From Pampus argenteus (lineage: Eukaryota > Chordata > Actinopteri > Scombriformes > Stromateidae): DNA of 64,000 nt. Under the pieces are notes generated by a model. The model searched no databases and had not been told where the DNA came from. It saw nothing but the letters and a program-made list of their open reading frames with translations. Positions 36,168-49,298 of this stretch are shown piece by piece. Location: assembly GCA_036937835.1 (NCBI GenBank), contig CM072864.1, positions 23,148,501 to 23,212,500 on the forward strand, in the 5' to 3' direction. The translations under genes and the position numbers were made by a program. Numbering within the stretch: the stretch's first letter is position 1; each line of letters opens with the position of its first letter.

Positions 36168-39100
36168 TTGTTGATGGCAAACATGGTTTTGATTGAAAAT
36201 ATTGCTCCTTGTTTAAGAAAAACTGTAGTTGTCAGTTTTGGCCTGAGAGAAAGCTATTTTTACAAATGTTACAGTAAAAGCTGCAGGAAGGTCTCAGAAG
36301 TGAGTTTTTTGGTCCTAATCATCAGAAATCAGTTACTTGTTGATGGCAAACATGGTTTTGATTGAAAATATTGCTCCTTGTTTAAGAAAAACTGTAGTTG
36401 TCAGTTTTGGCCTGAGAGAAAGCTATTTTTACAAATGTTACAGTAAAAGCTGCAAGAAGCTCTCAGAAGTGAGTTTTTTGGTCCTAATCATTAGAAATCA
36501 GTTACTTGTTGATGGCAAACATAGTTTTGATTGAAAACATTGCTCCTTGTTTAAGAAAAACTGTAGTTGTCAGTTTTGGCCTGAGAGAAAGCTATTTTTA
36601 CAAATGTTACAGTAAAAGCTGCAGGAAGCTCTCAGAAGTGAGTTTTTTGGTCCTAATCATTAGAAATCAGTTACTTGTTGATGGCAAACATGGTTTTGAT
36701 TGAAAATATTGCTCCTTCTTTAAGAAAAACTGTAGCTGTCAGTTTTGGCCTGAGAGAAAGCTATTTTTACAAATGTTACAGTAAAAGCTGCAGGAAGCTC
36801 TCAGAAGTGAGTTTTTTGGTCCTAATCATTAGAAATCAGTTACTTGTTGATGGTAAACATGGTTTTGATTGAAAATATTGCTCCTTGTTTAAGAAAAATT
36901 GTAGTTGTCAGTTTTGGCCTGAGAGAAAGCTATTTTTACTAATGTTACAGTAAAAGCTGCAGGAAGCTCTCAGAAGTGAGTTTTTTGGTCCTAATCATTA
37001 GAAATGAGTTACTTGTTGATGGCAAACATGGTTTTGATTGAAAATATTGCTCCTTGTTTAAGAAAAACTGTAGTTGTCAGTTTTGGCCTGAGAGAAAGCT
37101 ATTTTTACTAATGTTACAGTAAAAGCTGCAGGAAGCTCTCAGAAGTGAGTTTTTTGGTCCTAATCATTAGAAATGAGTTACTTGTTGATGGCAAACATGG
37201 TTTTGATTGAAAATATTGCTCCTTGTTTAAGAAAAACTGTAGTTGTCAGTTTTGGCCTGAGAGAAAGCTATTTTTACAAATGTTACAGTAAAAGCTGCAG
37301 GAAGCTCTCAGAAGTGAGTTTTTTGGTCCTAATCATTAGAAATCAGTTACTTGTTGATGGTAAACATGGTTTTGAATGAAAATATTGCTCCTTGTTTAAG
37401 AAAAACTGTAGTTGTCAGTTTTGGCCTGAGAGAAAGCTATTTTTACTAATGTTACAGTAAAAGCTGCAGGAAGCTCTCAGAAGTGAGTTTTTTGGTCCTA
37501 ATCATTAGAAATCAGTTACTTGTTGATGGCAAACATGGTTTTGATTGAAAATATTGCTCCTTGTTTAAGAAAAACTGTAGTTGTCAGTTTTGGCCTCAGA
37601 GAAAGCTATTTTTACAAATGTTACAGTAAAAGCTGCAGGAAGCTCTCAGAAGTGAGTTTTTTGGTCCTAATCATTAGAAATCAGTTACTTGTTGATGGCA
37701 AACATGGTTTTGATTGAAAATATTGCTCCTTGTTTAAGAAAAACTGTAGTTGTCAGTTTTGGCCTGAGAGAAAGCTATTTTTTAACAAATGTTACAGTAA
37801 AAGCTGCAGGAAGCTCTCAGAAGTGAGTTTTATGGTCCTAATCATTCAAAATCAGTTACTTGTTGATGGCAAACATGGTTTTGATTGAAAATATTGCTCC
37901 TTGTTTAAGACAAACTGTAGTTGTCAGTTTTGGCCTGAGAGAAAGCTATTTTTTACAAATGTTACAGTAAAAGCTGCAGGAAGCTCTCAGAAGTGAGTTT
38001 TTTGGTCCTAATCATTAGAAATCAGTTACTTGTTGATGGCAAACATGGTTTTGATTGAAAATATTGCTCCTTGTTTAAGAAAAACTGTAGTTGTCAGTTT
38101 TGGCCTGAGAGAAAGCTATTTTTACAAATGTTACAGTAAAAGCTGCAGGAAGCTCTCAGAAGTGAGTTTTTTGGTCCTAATCATTAGAAATCAGTTACTT
38201 GTTGATGGTAAACATGGTTTTGAATGAAAATATTGCTCCTTGTTTAAGAAAAACTGTAGTTGTCAGTTTTGCCCTGAGAGAAAGCTATTTTTACAAATGT
38301 TACAGTAAAAGCTGCAGCAAGCTCTCAGAAGTGAGTTTTTTGGTCCTAATCATTAGAAATCAGTTACTTGTTGATGGCAAACATGGTTTTGATTGAAAAT
38401 ATTGCTCCTTGTTTAAGAAAAACTGTAGTTGTCAGTTTTGGCCTCAGAGAAAGCAATTTTTACAAATGTTACAGTAAAAGCTGCAGGAAGCTCTCAGAAG
38501 TGAGTTTTTTGGTCCTAATCATTAGAAATCAGTTACTTGTTGATGGCAAACATGGTTTTGATTGAAAATATTGCTCCTTGTTTAAGAAAAACTGTAGTTG
38601 TCAGTTTTGGCCTGAGAGAAAGCTATTTTTACAAATGTTACAGTAAAAGCTGCAGGAAGGTCTCAGAAGTGAGTTTTTTGGTCCTAATCATCAGAAATCA
38701 GTTACTTGTTGATGGCAAACATGGTTTTGATTGAAAATATTGCTCCTTGTTTAAGAAAAACTGTAGTTGTCAGTTTTGGCCTGAGAGAAAGCTATTTTTA
38801 CAAATGTTACAGTAAAAGCTGCAGGAAGCTCTCAGAAGTGAGTTTTTTGGTCCTAATCATTAGAAATCAGTTACTTGTTGATGGCAAACATAGTTTTGAT
38901 TGAAAACATTGCTCCTTGTTTAAGAAAAACTGTAGTTGTCAGTTTTGGCCTGAGAGAAAGCTATTTTTACAAATGTTACAGTAAAAGCTGCAGGAAGCTC
39001 TCAGAAGTGAGTTTTTTGGTCCTAATCATTAGAAATCAGTTACTTGTTGATGGCAAACATGGTTTTGATTGAAAATATTGCTCCTTCTTTAAGAAAAACT

Positions 39101-39372
39101 GTAGCTGTCAGTTTTGGCCTGAGAGAAAGCTATTTTTACAAATGTTACAGTAAAAGCTGCAGGAAGCTCTCAGAAAAGAGTTTTTTGGTCCTAATCATTA
39201 GAAATCAGTTACTTGTTGATGGTAAACATGGTTTTGATTGAAAATATTGCTCCTTGTTTAAGAAAAATTGTAGTTGTCAGTTTTGGCCTGAGAGAAAGCT
39301 ATTTTTACTAATGTTACAGTAAAAGCTGCAGGAAGCTCTCAGAAGTGAGTTTTTTGGTCCTAATCATTAGAA
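36168..39372 (+). repeat. Higher-order repeat with 2369-bp spacing
   Basis: The four-monomer series GGAAGGTCTCAG, a companion monomer, AACATAGTTTTG with GAAAACATTGC, and CTCCTTCTTTAAG lies at 36168, 36337, 36506 and 36675. It recurs 2369 bp later at 38537, 38706, 38875 and 39044. The related AAAAATTGTAG monomer follows in both. A single earlier version of part of the series is in P1 at 9025-9560. Confidence 0.85.
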
Positions 39373-42300
39373 ATGAGTTACTTGTTGATGGCAAACATGG
39401 TTTTGATTGAAAATATTGCTCCTTGTTTAAGAAAAACTGTAGTTGTCAGTTTTGGCCTGAGAGAAAGCTATTTTTACAAATGTTACAGTAAAAGCTGCAG
39501 GAAGCTCTCAGAAGTGAGTTTTTTGGTCCTAATCATTAGAAATCAGTTACTTGTTGATGGTAAACATGGTTTTGAATGAAAATATTGCTCCTTGTTTAAG
39601 AAAAACTGTAGTTGTCAGTTTTGGCCTGAGAGAAAGCTATTTTTACTAATGTTACAGTAAAAGCTGCAGGAAGCTCTCAGAAGTGAGTTTTTTGGTCCTA
39701 ATCATTAGAAATCAGTTACTTGTTGATGGCAAACATGGTTTTGATTGAAAATATTGCTCCTTGTTTAAGAAAAACTGTAGTTGTCAGTTTTGGCCTCAGA
39801 GAAAGCTATTTTTACAAATGTTACAGTAAAAGCTGCAGGAAGCTCTCAGAAGTGAGTTTTTTGGTCCTAATCATTAGAAATCAGTTACTTGTTGATGGCA
39901 AACATGGTTTTGATTGAAAATATTGCTCCTTGTTTAAGAAAAACTGTAGTTGTCAGTTTTGGCCTGAGAGAAAGCTATTTTTACAAATGTTACAGTAAAA
40001 GCTGCAGGAAGCTCTCAGAAGTGAGTTTTTTGGTCCTAATCATTAGAAATCAGTTACTTGTTGATGGCAAACATAGTTTTGATTGAAAACATTGCTCCTT
40101 GTTTAAGAAAAACTGTAGTTGTCAGTTTTGGCCTGAGAGAAAGCTATTTTTACAAATGTTACAGTAAAAGCTGCAGGAAGCTCTCAGAAGTGAGTTTTTT
40201 GGTCCTAATCATTAGAAATCAGTTACTTGTTGATGGCAAACATGGTTTTGATTGAAAATATTGCTCCTTCTTTAAGAAAAACTGTAGTTGTCAGTTTTGG
40301 CCTGAGAGAAAGCTATTTTTACAAATGTTACAGTAAAAGCTGCAGGAAGCTCTCAGAAGTGAGTTTTTTGGTCCTAATCATTAGAAATCAGTTACTTGTT
40401 GATGGTAAACATGGTTTTGAATGAAAATATTGCTCCTTGTTTAAGAAAAACTGTAGTTGTCAGTTTTGGCCTTCTCTCGCCCAGAGAAAGCTATTTTTAC
40501 AAATGTTACAGTAAAAGCTGCAGGAAGCTCTCAGAAGTGAGTTTTTTGGTCCTAATCATTAGAAATCAGTTACTTGTTGATGGCAAACATGGTTTTGATT
40601 GAAAATATTGCTCCTTGTTTAAGAAAAACTGTAGTTGTCAGTTTTGGCCTCAGAGAAAGCAATTTTTACAAATGTTACAGTAAAAGCTGCAGGAAGCTCT
40701 CAGAAGTGAGTTTTTTGGTCCTAATCATTAGAAATCAGTTACTTGTTGATGGCAAACATGGTTTTGATTGAAAATATTGCTCCTTGTTTAAGAAAAACTG
40801 TAGTTGTCAGTGTTGGCCTTCTCTTGCCCAGAGAAAGCTATTTTTTAACAAATGTCACAGTAAAAGCTGCAGGAAGCTCTCAGAAGTGAGTTTTTTGGTC
40901 CTAATCATTAGAAATCAGTTACTTGTTGATGGCAAACATGGTTTTGATTGAAAATATTGCTCCTTGTTTAAGAAAAACTGTAGTTGTCAGTTTTGGCCTG
41001 AGAGAAAGCTATTTTTACAAATGTTACAGTAAAAGCTGCAGGAAGCTCTCAGAAGTGAGTTTTTCGGTCCTAATCATTAGAAATCAGTTACTTGTTGATG
41101 GCAAACATGGTTTTGATTGAAAATATTGCTCCTTCTTTAAGAAAAACTGTAGCTGTCAGTTTTGGCCTGAGAGAAAGCTATTTTTACAAATGTTACAGTA
41201 AAAGCTGCAGGAAGCTCTCAGAAGTGAGTTTTTTGGTCCTAATCATTAGAAATCAGTTACTTGTTGATGGTAAACATGGTTTTGATTGAAAATATTGCTC
41301 CTTGTTTAAGAAAAATTGTAGTTGTCAGTTTTGGCCTGAGAGAAAGCTATTTTTACTAATGTTACAGTAAAAGCTGCAGGAAGCTCTCAGAAGTGAGTTT
41401 TTTGGTCCTAATCATTAGAAATGAGTTACTTGTTGATGGCAAACATGGTTTTGATTGAAAATATTGCTCCTTGTTTAAGAAAAACTGTAGTTGTCAGTTT
41501 TGGCCTGAGAGAAAGCTATTTTTACTAATGTTACAGTAAAAGCTGCAGGAAGCTCTCAGAAGTGAGTTTTTTGGTCCTAATCATTAGAAATGAGTTACTT
41601 GTTGATGGCAAACATGGTTTTGATTGAAAATATTGCTCCTTGTTTAAGAAAAACTGTAGTTGTCAGTTTTGGCCTGAGAGAAAGCTATTTTTACAAATGT
41701 TACAGTAAAAGCTGCAGGAAGCTCTCAGAAGTGAGTTTTTTGGTCCTAATCATTAGAAATCAGTTACTTGTTGATGGTAAACATGGTTTTGAATGAAAAT
41801 ATTGCTCCTTGTTTAAGAAAAACTGTAATTGTCAGTTTTGGCCTGAGAGAAAGCTATTTTTACTAATGTTACAGTAAAAGCTGCAGGAAGCTCTCAGAAG
41901 TGAGTTTTTTGGTCCTAATCATTAGAAATCAGTTACTTGTTGATGGCAAACATGGTTTTGATTGAAAATATTGCTCCTTGTTTAAGAAAAACTGTAGTTG
42001 TCAGTTTTGGCCTCAGAGAAAGCTATTTTTACAAATGTTACAGTAAAAGCTGCAGGAAGCTCTCAGAAGTGAGTTTTTTGGTCCTAATCATTAGAAATCA
42101 GTTACTTGTTGATGGCAAACATGGTTTTGATTGAAAATATTGCTCCTTGTTTAAGAAAAACTGTAGTTGTCAGTTTTGGCCTGAGAGAAAGCTATTTTTA
42201 CAAATGTTACAGTAAAAGCTGCAGGAAGCTCTCAGAAGTGAGTTTTTTGGTCCTAATCATTAGAAATCAGTTACTTGTTGATGGCAAACATAGTTTTGAT

Positions 42301-43100
42301 TGAAAACATTGCTCCTTGTTTAAGAAAAACTGTAGTTGTCAGTTTTGGCCTGAGAGAAAGCTATTTTTACAAATGTTACAGTAAAAGCTGCAGGAAGCTC
42401 TCAGAAGTGAGTTTTTTGGTCCTAATCATTAGAAATCAGTTACTTGTTGATGGCAAACATGGTTTTGATTGAAAATATTGCTCCTTCTTTAAGAAAAACT
42501 GTAGTTGTCAGTTTTGGCCTGAGAGAAAGCTATTTTTACAAATGTTACAGTAAAAGCTGCAGGAAGCTCTCAGAAGTGAGTTTTTTGGTCCTAATCATTA
42601 GAAATCAGTTACTTGTTGATGGTAAACATGGTTTTGAATGAAAATATTGCTCCTTGTTTAAGAAAAACTGTAGTTGTCAGTTTTGGCCTTCTCTCGCCCA
42701 GAGAAAGCTATTTTTACAAATGTTACAGTAAAAGCTGCAGGAAGCTCTCAGAAGTGAGTTTTTTGGTCCTAATCATTAGAAATCAGTTACTTGTTGATGG
42801 CAAACATGGTTTTGATTGAAAATATTGCTCCTTGTTTAAGAAAAACTGTAGTTGTCAGTTTTGGCCTCAGAGAAAGCAATTTTTACAAATGTTACAGTAA
42901 AAGCTGCAGGAAGCTCTCAGAAGTGAGTTTTTTGGTCCTAATCATTAGAAATCAGTTACTTGTTGATGGCAAACATGGTTTTGATTGAAAATATTGCTCC
43001 TTGTTTAAGAAAAACTGTAGTTGTCAGTGTTGGCCTTCTCTTGCCCAGAGAAAGCTATTTTTTAACAAATGTCACAGTAAAAGCTGCAGGAAGCTCTCAG
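39373..43100 (+). repeat. Higher-order repeat, 2217-bp period
   Basis: Monomers at 39373, 39720, 39889, 40058, 40227, 40396 and 40574 recur at 41590, 41937, 42106, 42275, 42444, 42613 and 42791, all 2217 bp later. The private AATGTCACAG variant is at 40854 and 43071, also 2217 bp apart. Its reverse complement occurs once in M3 near 52404. This is one of the youngest-looking amplifications in the window. Confidence 0.9.
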
Positions 43101-43139
43101 AAGTGAGTTTTTTGGTCCTAATCATTCAAAATCAGTTAC

Positions 43140-46100
43140 TTGTTGATGGCAAACATGGTTTTGATTGAAAATATTGCTCCTTGTTTAAGAAAAACTGTAG
43201 TTGTCAGTTTTGGCCTTCTCTCGTCCAGACAAAGCTATTTTTACAAATGTTACAGTAAAAGCTGCAGGAAGCTCTCAGAAGTGAGTTTTTTGGTCCTAAT
43301 CATTAGAAATCAGTTACTTGTTGATGGCAAACATGGTTTTGATTGAAAATATTGCTCCTTGTTTAAGAAACACTGTAGTTGTCAGTTTTGGCCTGAGAGA
43401 AAGCTATTTTTACAAATGTTACAGTAAAAGCTGCAGGAAGCTCTCAGAAGTGAGTTTTTTGGTCCTAATCATTAGAAATCAGTTACTTGTTGATGGCAAA
43501 CATGGTTTTGATTAAAAATATTGCTCCTTGTTTGAGAAAAACTGTAGTGGTCAGTTTTGGCCTGAGAGAAAGCTATTTTTACAAATGTTACAGTAAGAGC
43601 TGCAGGAAGCTCTCAGAAGTGAGTGTTTTGGTCCTAATCATTAGAAATCAGTTACTTGTTGATGGTAAACATGGTTTTGATTGAAAATATTGCTCCTTGT
43701 TTAAGAAAAACTGTAGTTGTCAGTTTTGGCCTGAGAGAAAGCTATTTTTACAAATGTTACAGTAAAAGCTGCAGGAAGCTCTCAGAAGTGAGTTTTTTGG
43801 TCCTAATCATTAGAAATCAGTTACTTGTTGATGGCAAACATGGTTTTGATTGAAAATATTGCTCCTTGTTTAAGAAAAACTGTAGTTGTCAGTTTTGGCC
43901 TCAGAGAAAGCAATTTTTACAAATGTTACAGTAAAAGCTGCAGGAAGCTCTCAGAAGTGAGTTTTTTGGTCCTAATCATTAGAAATCAGTTACTTGTTGA
44001 TGGTAAACATGGTTTTGAATGAAAATATTGCTCCTTGTTTAAGAAAAACTGTAGTTGTCAGTTTTGGCCTTCTCTCGCCCAGAGAAAACTATTTTTACAA
44101 ATGTTACAGTAAAAGCTGCAGGAAACTCTCAGAAGTGAGTTTTTTGGTCCTAATCATTAGAAATCAGTTACTTGTTGATGGCAAACATGGTTTTGATTGA
44201 AAATATTGCTCCTTGTTTAAAAAAAACTGTAGTTGTCAGTGTTGGCCTTCTCTTGCCCAGAGAAAGCTATTTTTTAACAAATGTTACAGTAAAAGCTGCA
44301 GGAAGCTCTCAGAAGTGAGTTTTTTGGTCCTAATCATTCAAAATCAGTTACTTGTTGATGGCAAACATGGTTTTGATTGAAAATATTGCTCCTTGTTTAA
44401 GAAAAACTGTAGTTGTCAGTTTTGGCCTCAGAGAAAGCTATTTTTACAAATGTTACAGTAAAAGCTGCAGGAAGCTCTCAGAAGTGAGTTTTTTGGTCCT
44501 AATCATTAGAAATTAGTTACTTGTTGATGGTAAACATGGTTTTGATTGAAAATATTGCTCCTTGTTTAAGAAAAACTGTAGTTGTCAGTTTTGGCCTGAG
44601 AGAAAGCTATTTTTACTAATGTTACAGTAAAAGCTGCAGGAAGCTCTCAGAAGTGAGTTTTTTGGTCCTAATCATTAGAAATGAGTTACTTGTTGATGGC
44701 AAACATGGTTTTGATTGAAAATATTGCTCCTTGTTTAAGAAAAACTGTAGTTGTCAGTTTTGGCCTGAGAGAAAGCTATTTTTACAAATGTTACAGTAAA
44801 AGCTGCAGGAAGCTCTCAGAAGTGAGTTTTTTGGTCCTAATCATTAGAAATCACTTACTTGTTGATGGTAAACATGGTTTTGAATGAAAATATTGCTCCT
44901 TGTTTAAGAAAAACTGTAGTTGTCAGTTTTGGCCTGAGAGAAAGCTATTTTTACTAATGTTACAGTAAAAGCTGCAGGAAGCTCTCAGAAGTGAGTTTTT
45001 TGGTCCTAATCATTAGAAATGAGTTACTTGTTGATGGCAAACATGGTTTTGATTGAAAATATTGCTCCTTGTTTAAGAAAAACTGTAGTTGTCAGTTTTG
45101 GCCTTCTCTCGCCCAGAGAAAGCTATTTTTACAAATGTTACAGTAAAAGCTGCAGGAAGCTCTCAGAAGTGAGTTTTTTGGTCCTAATCATTAGAAATCA
45201 GTTACTTGTTGATGGCAAACATGGTTTTGATTGAAAATATTGCTCCTTGTTTAAGAAAAACTGTAGTTGTCAGTGTTGGCCTTCTCTTGCCCAGAGAAAG
45301 CTATTTTTTAACAAATGTTACAGTAAAAGCTGCAGGAAGCTCTCAGAAGTGAGTTTTTTGGTCCTAATCATTCAAAATCAGTTACTTGTTGATGGCAAAC
45401 ATGGTTTTGATTGAAAATATTGCCCCTTGTTTAAGAAAAACTGTAGTTGTCAGTTTTGGCCTTCTCTCGCCCAGACAAAGCTATTTTTTACAAATGTTAC
45501 AGTAAAAGCTGCAGGAAGCTCTCAGAAGTGAGTTTTTTGGTCCTAATCATTAGAAATCAACTGATGTTTGCCATCAACAAGTAACTACTTGTTGATGGCA
45601 AACATGGTTTTGATTGAAAATATTGCTCCTTGTTTAAGAAAAACTGTAGTTGTCAGTTTTGGCCTCAGAGAAAGCAATTTTTACAAATGTTACAGTAAAA
45701 GCTGCAGGAAGCTCTCAGAAGTGAGTTTTTTGGTCCTAATCATTAGAAATTAGTTACTTGTTGATGGTAAACATGATTTTGATTGAAAATATTGCTCCTT
45801 GTTCAAGAAAAACTGTAGTTGTCAGTTTTGGCCTGAGAGAAAGCTATTTTTACAAATGTTACAGTAAAAGCTGCAGGAAGCTCTCAGAAGTGAGTTTTTT
45901 GGTCCTAATCATTAGAAATCAGTTACTTGTTGATGGCAAACATGGTTTTGATCGAAAATATTGCTCCTTGTTTAAGAAACACTGTAGTTGTCAGTTTTGG
46001 CCTGAGAGAAAGCTATTTTTACAAATGTTACAGTAAAAGCTGCAGGAAGCTCTCAGAAGTGAGTTTTTTGGTCCTAATCATTAGAAATCAGTTACTTGTT

Positions 46101-49100
46101 GATGGCAAACATGGTTTTGATTGAAAATATTGCTCCTTGTTTAAGAAAAACTGTAGTTGTCAGTGTTGGCCTTCTCTTGCCCAGAGAAAGCTATTTTTTA
46201 ACAAATGTTACAGTAAAAGCTGCAGGAAGCTCTCAGAAGTGAGTTTTTTGGTCCTAATCATTCAAAATCAGTTACTTGTTGATGGCAAACATGGTTTTGA
46301 TTGAAAATATTGCCCCTTGTTTAAGAAAAACTGTAGTTGTCAGTTTTGGCCTTCTCTCGCCCAGACAAAGCTATTTTTTACAAATGTTACAGTAAAAGCT
46401 GCAGGAAGCTCTCAGAAGTGAGTTTTTTGGTCCTAATCATTAGAAATCAGTTACTTGTTGATGGCAAACATGGTTTTGATTGAAAATATTGCTCCTTGTT
46501 TAAGAAAAACTGTAGTTGTCAGTTTTGGCCTCAGAGAAAGCAATTTTTACAAATGTTACAGTAAAAGCTGCAGGAAGCTCTCAGAAGTGAGTTTTTTGGT
46601 CCTAATCATTAGAAATTAGTTACTTGTTGATGGCAAACATGGTTTTGATCGAAAATATTGCTCCTTGTTTAAGAAACACTGTAGTTGTCAGTTTTGGCCT
46701 GAGAGAAAGCTATTTTTACAAATGTTACAGTAAAAGCTGCAGGAAGCTCTCAGAAGTGAGTTTTTTGGTCCTAATCATTAGAAATCAGTTACTTGTTGAT
46801 GGCAAACATGGTTTTGATTAAAAATATTGCTCCTTGTTTGAGAAAAACTGTAGTGGTCAGTTTTGGCCTGAGAGAAAGCTATTTTTACAAATGTTACAGT
46901 AAAAGCTGCAGGAAGCTCTCAGAAGTGAGTGTTTTGGTCCTAATCATTAGAAATCAGTTACTTGTTGATGGTAAACATGGTTTTGATTGAAAATATTGCT
47001 CCTTGTTTAAGAAAAACTGTAGTTGTCAGTTTTGGCCTTCTCTCGCCCAGAGAAAGCTATTTTTACAAATGTTACAGTAAAAGCTGCAGGAAGCTCTCAG
47101 AAGTGAGTTTTTTGGTCCTAATCATTAGAAATCAGTTACTTGTTGATGGCAAACATGGTTTTGATTGAAAATATTGCTCCTTGTTTAAGAAAAACTGTAG
47201 TTGTCAGTGTTGGCCTTCTCTTGCCCAGAGAAAGCTATTTTTTAACAAATGTTACAGTAAAAGCTGCAGGAAGCTCTCAGAAGTGAGTTTTTTGGTCCTA
47301 ATCATTCAAAATCAGTTACTTGTTGATGGCAAACATGGTTTTGATTGAAAATATTGCCCCTTGTTTAAGAAAAACTGTAGTTGTCAGTTTTGGCCTTCTC
47401 TCGCCCAGACAAAGCTATTTTTTTACAAATGTTACAGTAAAAGCTGCAGGAAGCTCTCAGAAGTGAGTTTTTTGGTCCTAATCATTAGAAATCAGTTACT
47501 TGTTGATGGCAAACATGGTTTTGATTGAAAATATTGCTCCTTGTTTAAGAAAAACTGTAGTTGTCAGTTTTGGCCTCAGAGAAAGCAATTTTTACAAATG
47601 TTACAGTAAAAGCTGCAGGAAGCTCTCAGAAGTGAGTTTTTTGGTCCTAATCATTAGAAATTAGTTACTTGTTGATGGTAAACATGATTTTGATTGAAAA
47701 TATTGCTCCTTGTTCAAGAAAAACTGTAGTTGTCAGTTTTGGCCTGAGAGAAAGCTATTTTTACAAATGTTACAGTAAAAGCTGCAGGAAGCTCTCAGAA
47801 GTGAGTTTTTTGGTCCTAATCATTAGAAATCAGTTACTTGTTGATGGCAAACATGGTTTTGATCGAAAATATTGCTCCTTGTTTAAGAAACACTGTAGTT
47901 GTCAGTTTTGGCCTGAGAGAAAGCTATTTTTACAAATGTTACAGTAAAAGCTGCAGGAAGCTCTCAGAAGTGAGTTTTTTGGTCCTAATCATTAGAAATC
48001 AGTTACTTGTTGATGGCAAACATGGTTTTGATTAAAAATATTGCTCCTTGTTTGAGAAAAACTGTAGTGGTCAGTTTTGGCCTGAGAGAAAGCTATTTTT
48101 ACAAATGTTACAGTAAAAGCTGCAGGAAGCTCTCAGAAGTGAGTGTTTTGGTCCTAATCATTAGAAATCAGTTACTTGTTGATGGTAAACATGGTTTTGA
48201 TTGAAAATATTGCTCCTTGTTTAAGAAAAACTGTAGTTGTCAGTTTTGGCCTGAGAGAAAGCTATTTTTACAAATGTTACAGTAAAAGCTGCAGGAAGCT
48301 CTCAGAAGTGAGTTTTTTGGTCCTAATCATTAGAAATCAGTTACTTGTTGATGGCAAACATGGTTTTGATTGAAAATATTGCTCCTTGTTTAAGAAAAAC
48401 TGTAGTTGTCAGTTTTGGCCTCAGAGAAAGCAATTTTTACAAATGTTACAGTAAAAGCTGCAGGAAGCTCTCAGAAGTGAGTTTTTTGGTCCTAATCATT
48501 AGAAATCAGTTACTTGTTGATGGTAAACATGGTTTTGAATGAAAATATTGCTCCTTGTTTAAGAAAAACTGTAGTTGTCAGTGTTGGCCTTCTCTTGCCC
48601 AGAGAAAGCTATTTTTTAACAAATGTTACAGTAAAAGCTGCAGGAAGCTCTCAGAAGTGAGTTTTTTGGTCCTAATCATTCAAAATCAGTTACTTGTTGA
48701 TGGCAAACATGGTTTTGATTGAAAATATTGCTCCTTGTTTAAGAAAAACTGTAGTTGTCAGTTTTGGCCTCAGAGAAAGCAATTTTTACAAATGTTACAG
48801 TAAAAGCTGCAGGAAGCTCTCAGAAGTGAGTTTTTTGGTCCTAATCATTAGAAATTAGTTACTTGTTGATGGTAAACATGGTTTTGATTGAAAATATTGC
48901 TCCTTCTTTAAGAAAAACTGTAGTTGTCAGTTTTGGCCTGAGAGAAAGCTATTTTTACAAATGTTACAGTAAAAGCTGCAGGAAGCTCTCAGAAGTGAGT
49001 TTTTTGGTCCTAATCATTAGAAATCAGTTACTTGTTGATGGCAAACATGGTTTTGATTGAAAATATTGCTCCTTGTTTAAGAAAAACTGTAGTTGTCAGT

Positions 49101-49284
49101 TTTGGCCTGAGAGAAAACTATTTTTTACAAATGTTACAGTAAAAGCTGCAGGAAGCTCTCAGAAGTGAGTTTTTTGGTCCTAATCATTAGAAATCAGTTA
49201 CTTGTTGATGGTAAACATGGTTTTGATTGAAAATATTGCTCCTTGTTTAAGAAAAACTGTAGTTGTCAGTTTTGGCCTGAGAGA
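43140..49284 (+). repeat. B2-proximal array of P2, copy of P1 distal segment
   Basis: 43140-44560 matches 11951-13370 at a constant offset of 31189. Further on, monomers with TATTGCCCCTTG recur near 45420, 46311 and 47354. The pair at 45758 and 45927 recurs at 47669 and 47838 (1911 bp). The latter monomers carry GATCGAAAAT, which removes the usual TGA. The block ends at B2. Confidence 0.88.
45564..45605. repeat. Perfect 20-bp inverted repeat with 2-base spacer
   Basis: Left arm 45564-45583 (ATGTTTGCCATCAACAAGTA) and right arm 45586-45605 are exact reverse complements around AC. The right arm is normal monomer sequence. The left arm is an inverted copy of it inserted between AAATCA and the next monomer. 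The near-identical neighbour at 46441 lacks it. It looks like a snap-back template switch during replication or repair, a miniature of the block inversions. Confidence 0.93.
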
Positions 49285-49298
49285 CTTGAGAGCTTCCT
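49275..49298. other. Orientation-switch junction B2
   Basis: Same fusion as B1: GCCTGAGAGA joined to CTTGAGAGCTTCC at 49284/49285, with the duplicated TGAGAG. It is 33634 bp from B1, whereas A1 and A2 are 24090 bp apart. The block between A and B has therefore grown by about 9.5 kb since duplication. Flanking monomers differ slightly from B1: TGCAGCTTTT with CTTTGTCTCAGG here, TGCAGATTTT with CTTTCTCTCAGA at B1. Confidence 0.93.

Larger units (their letters stand above)
28283..49284 (+). repeat. Satellite block P2, forward orientation
   Basis: About 123 forward monomers between A2 and B2. The left end copies P1. The centre is an expansion of HORs near 2.2 kb, and the right third (43140 onward) again copies P1 (11951 onward). 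P2 is about 9.5 kb longer than P1, mostly from the central expansion. The marker TTTTGCCCTGAG (near 32312, 34365, 35901 and 38270) is absent from P1 but present in reverse in M3. Confidence 0.97.
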
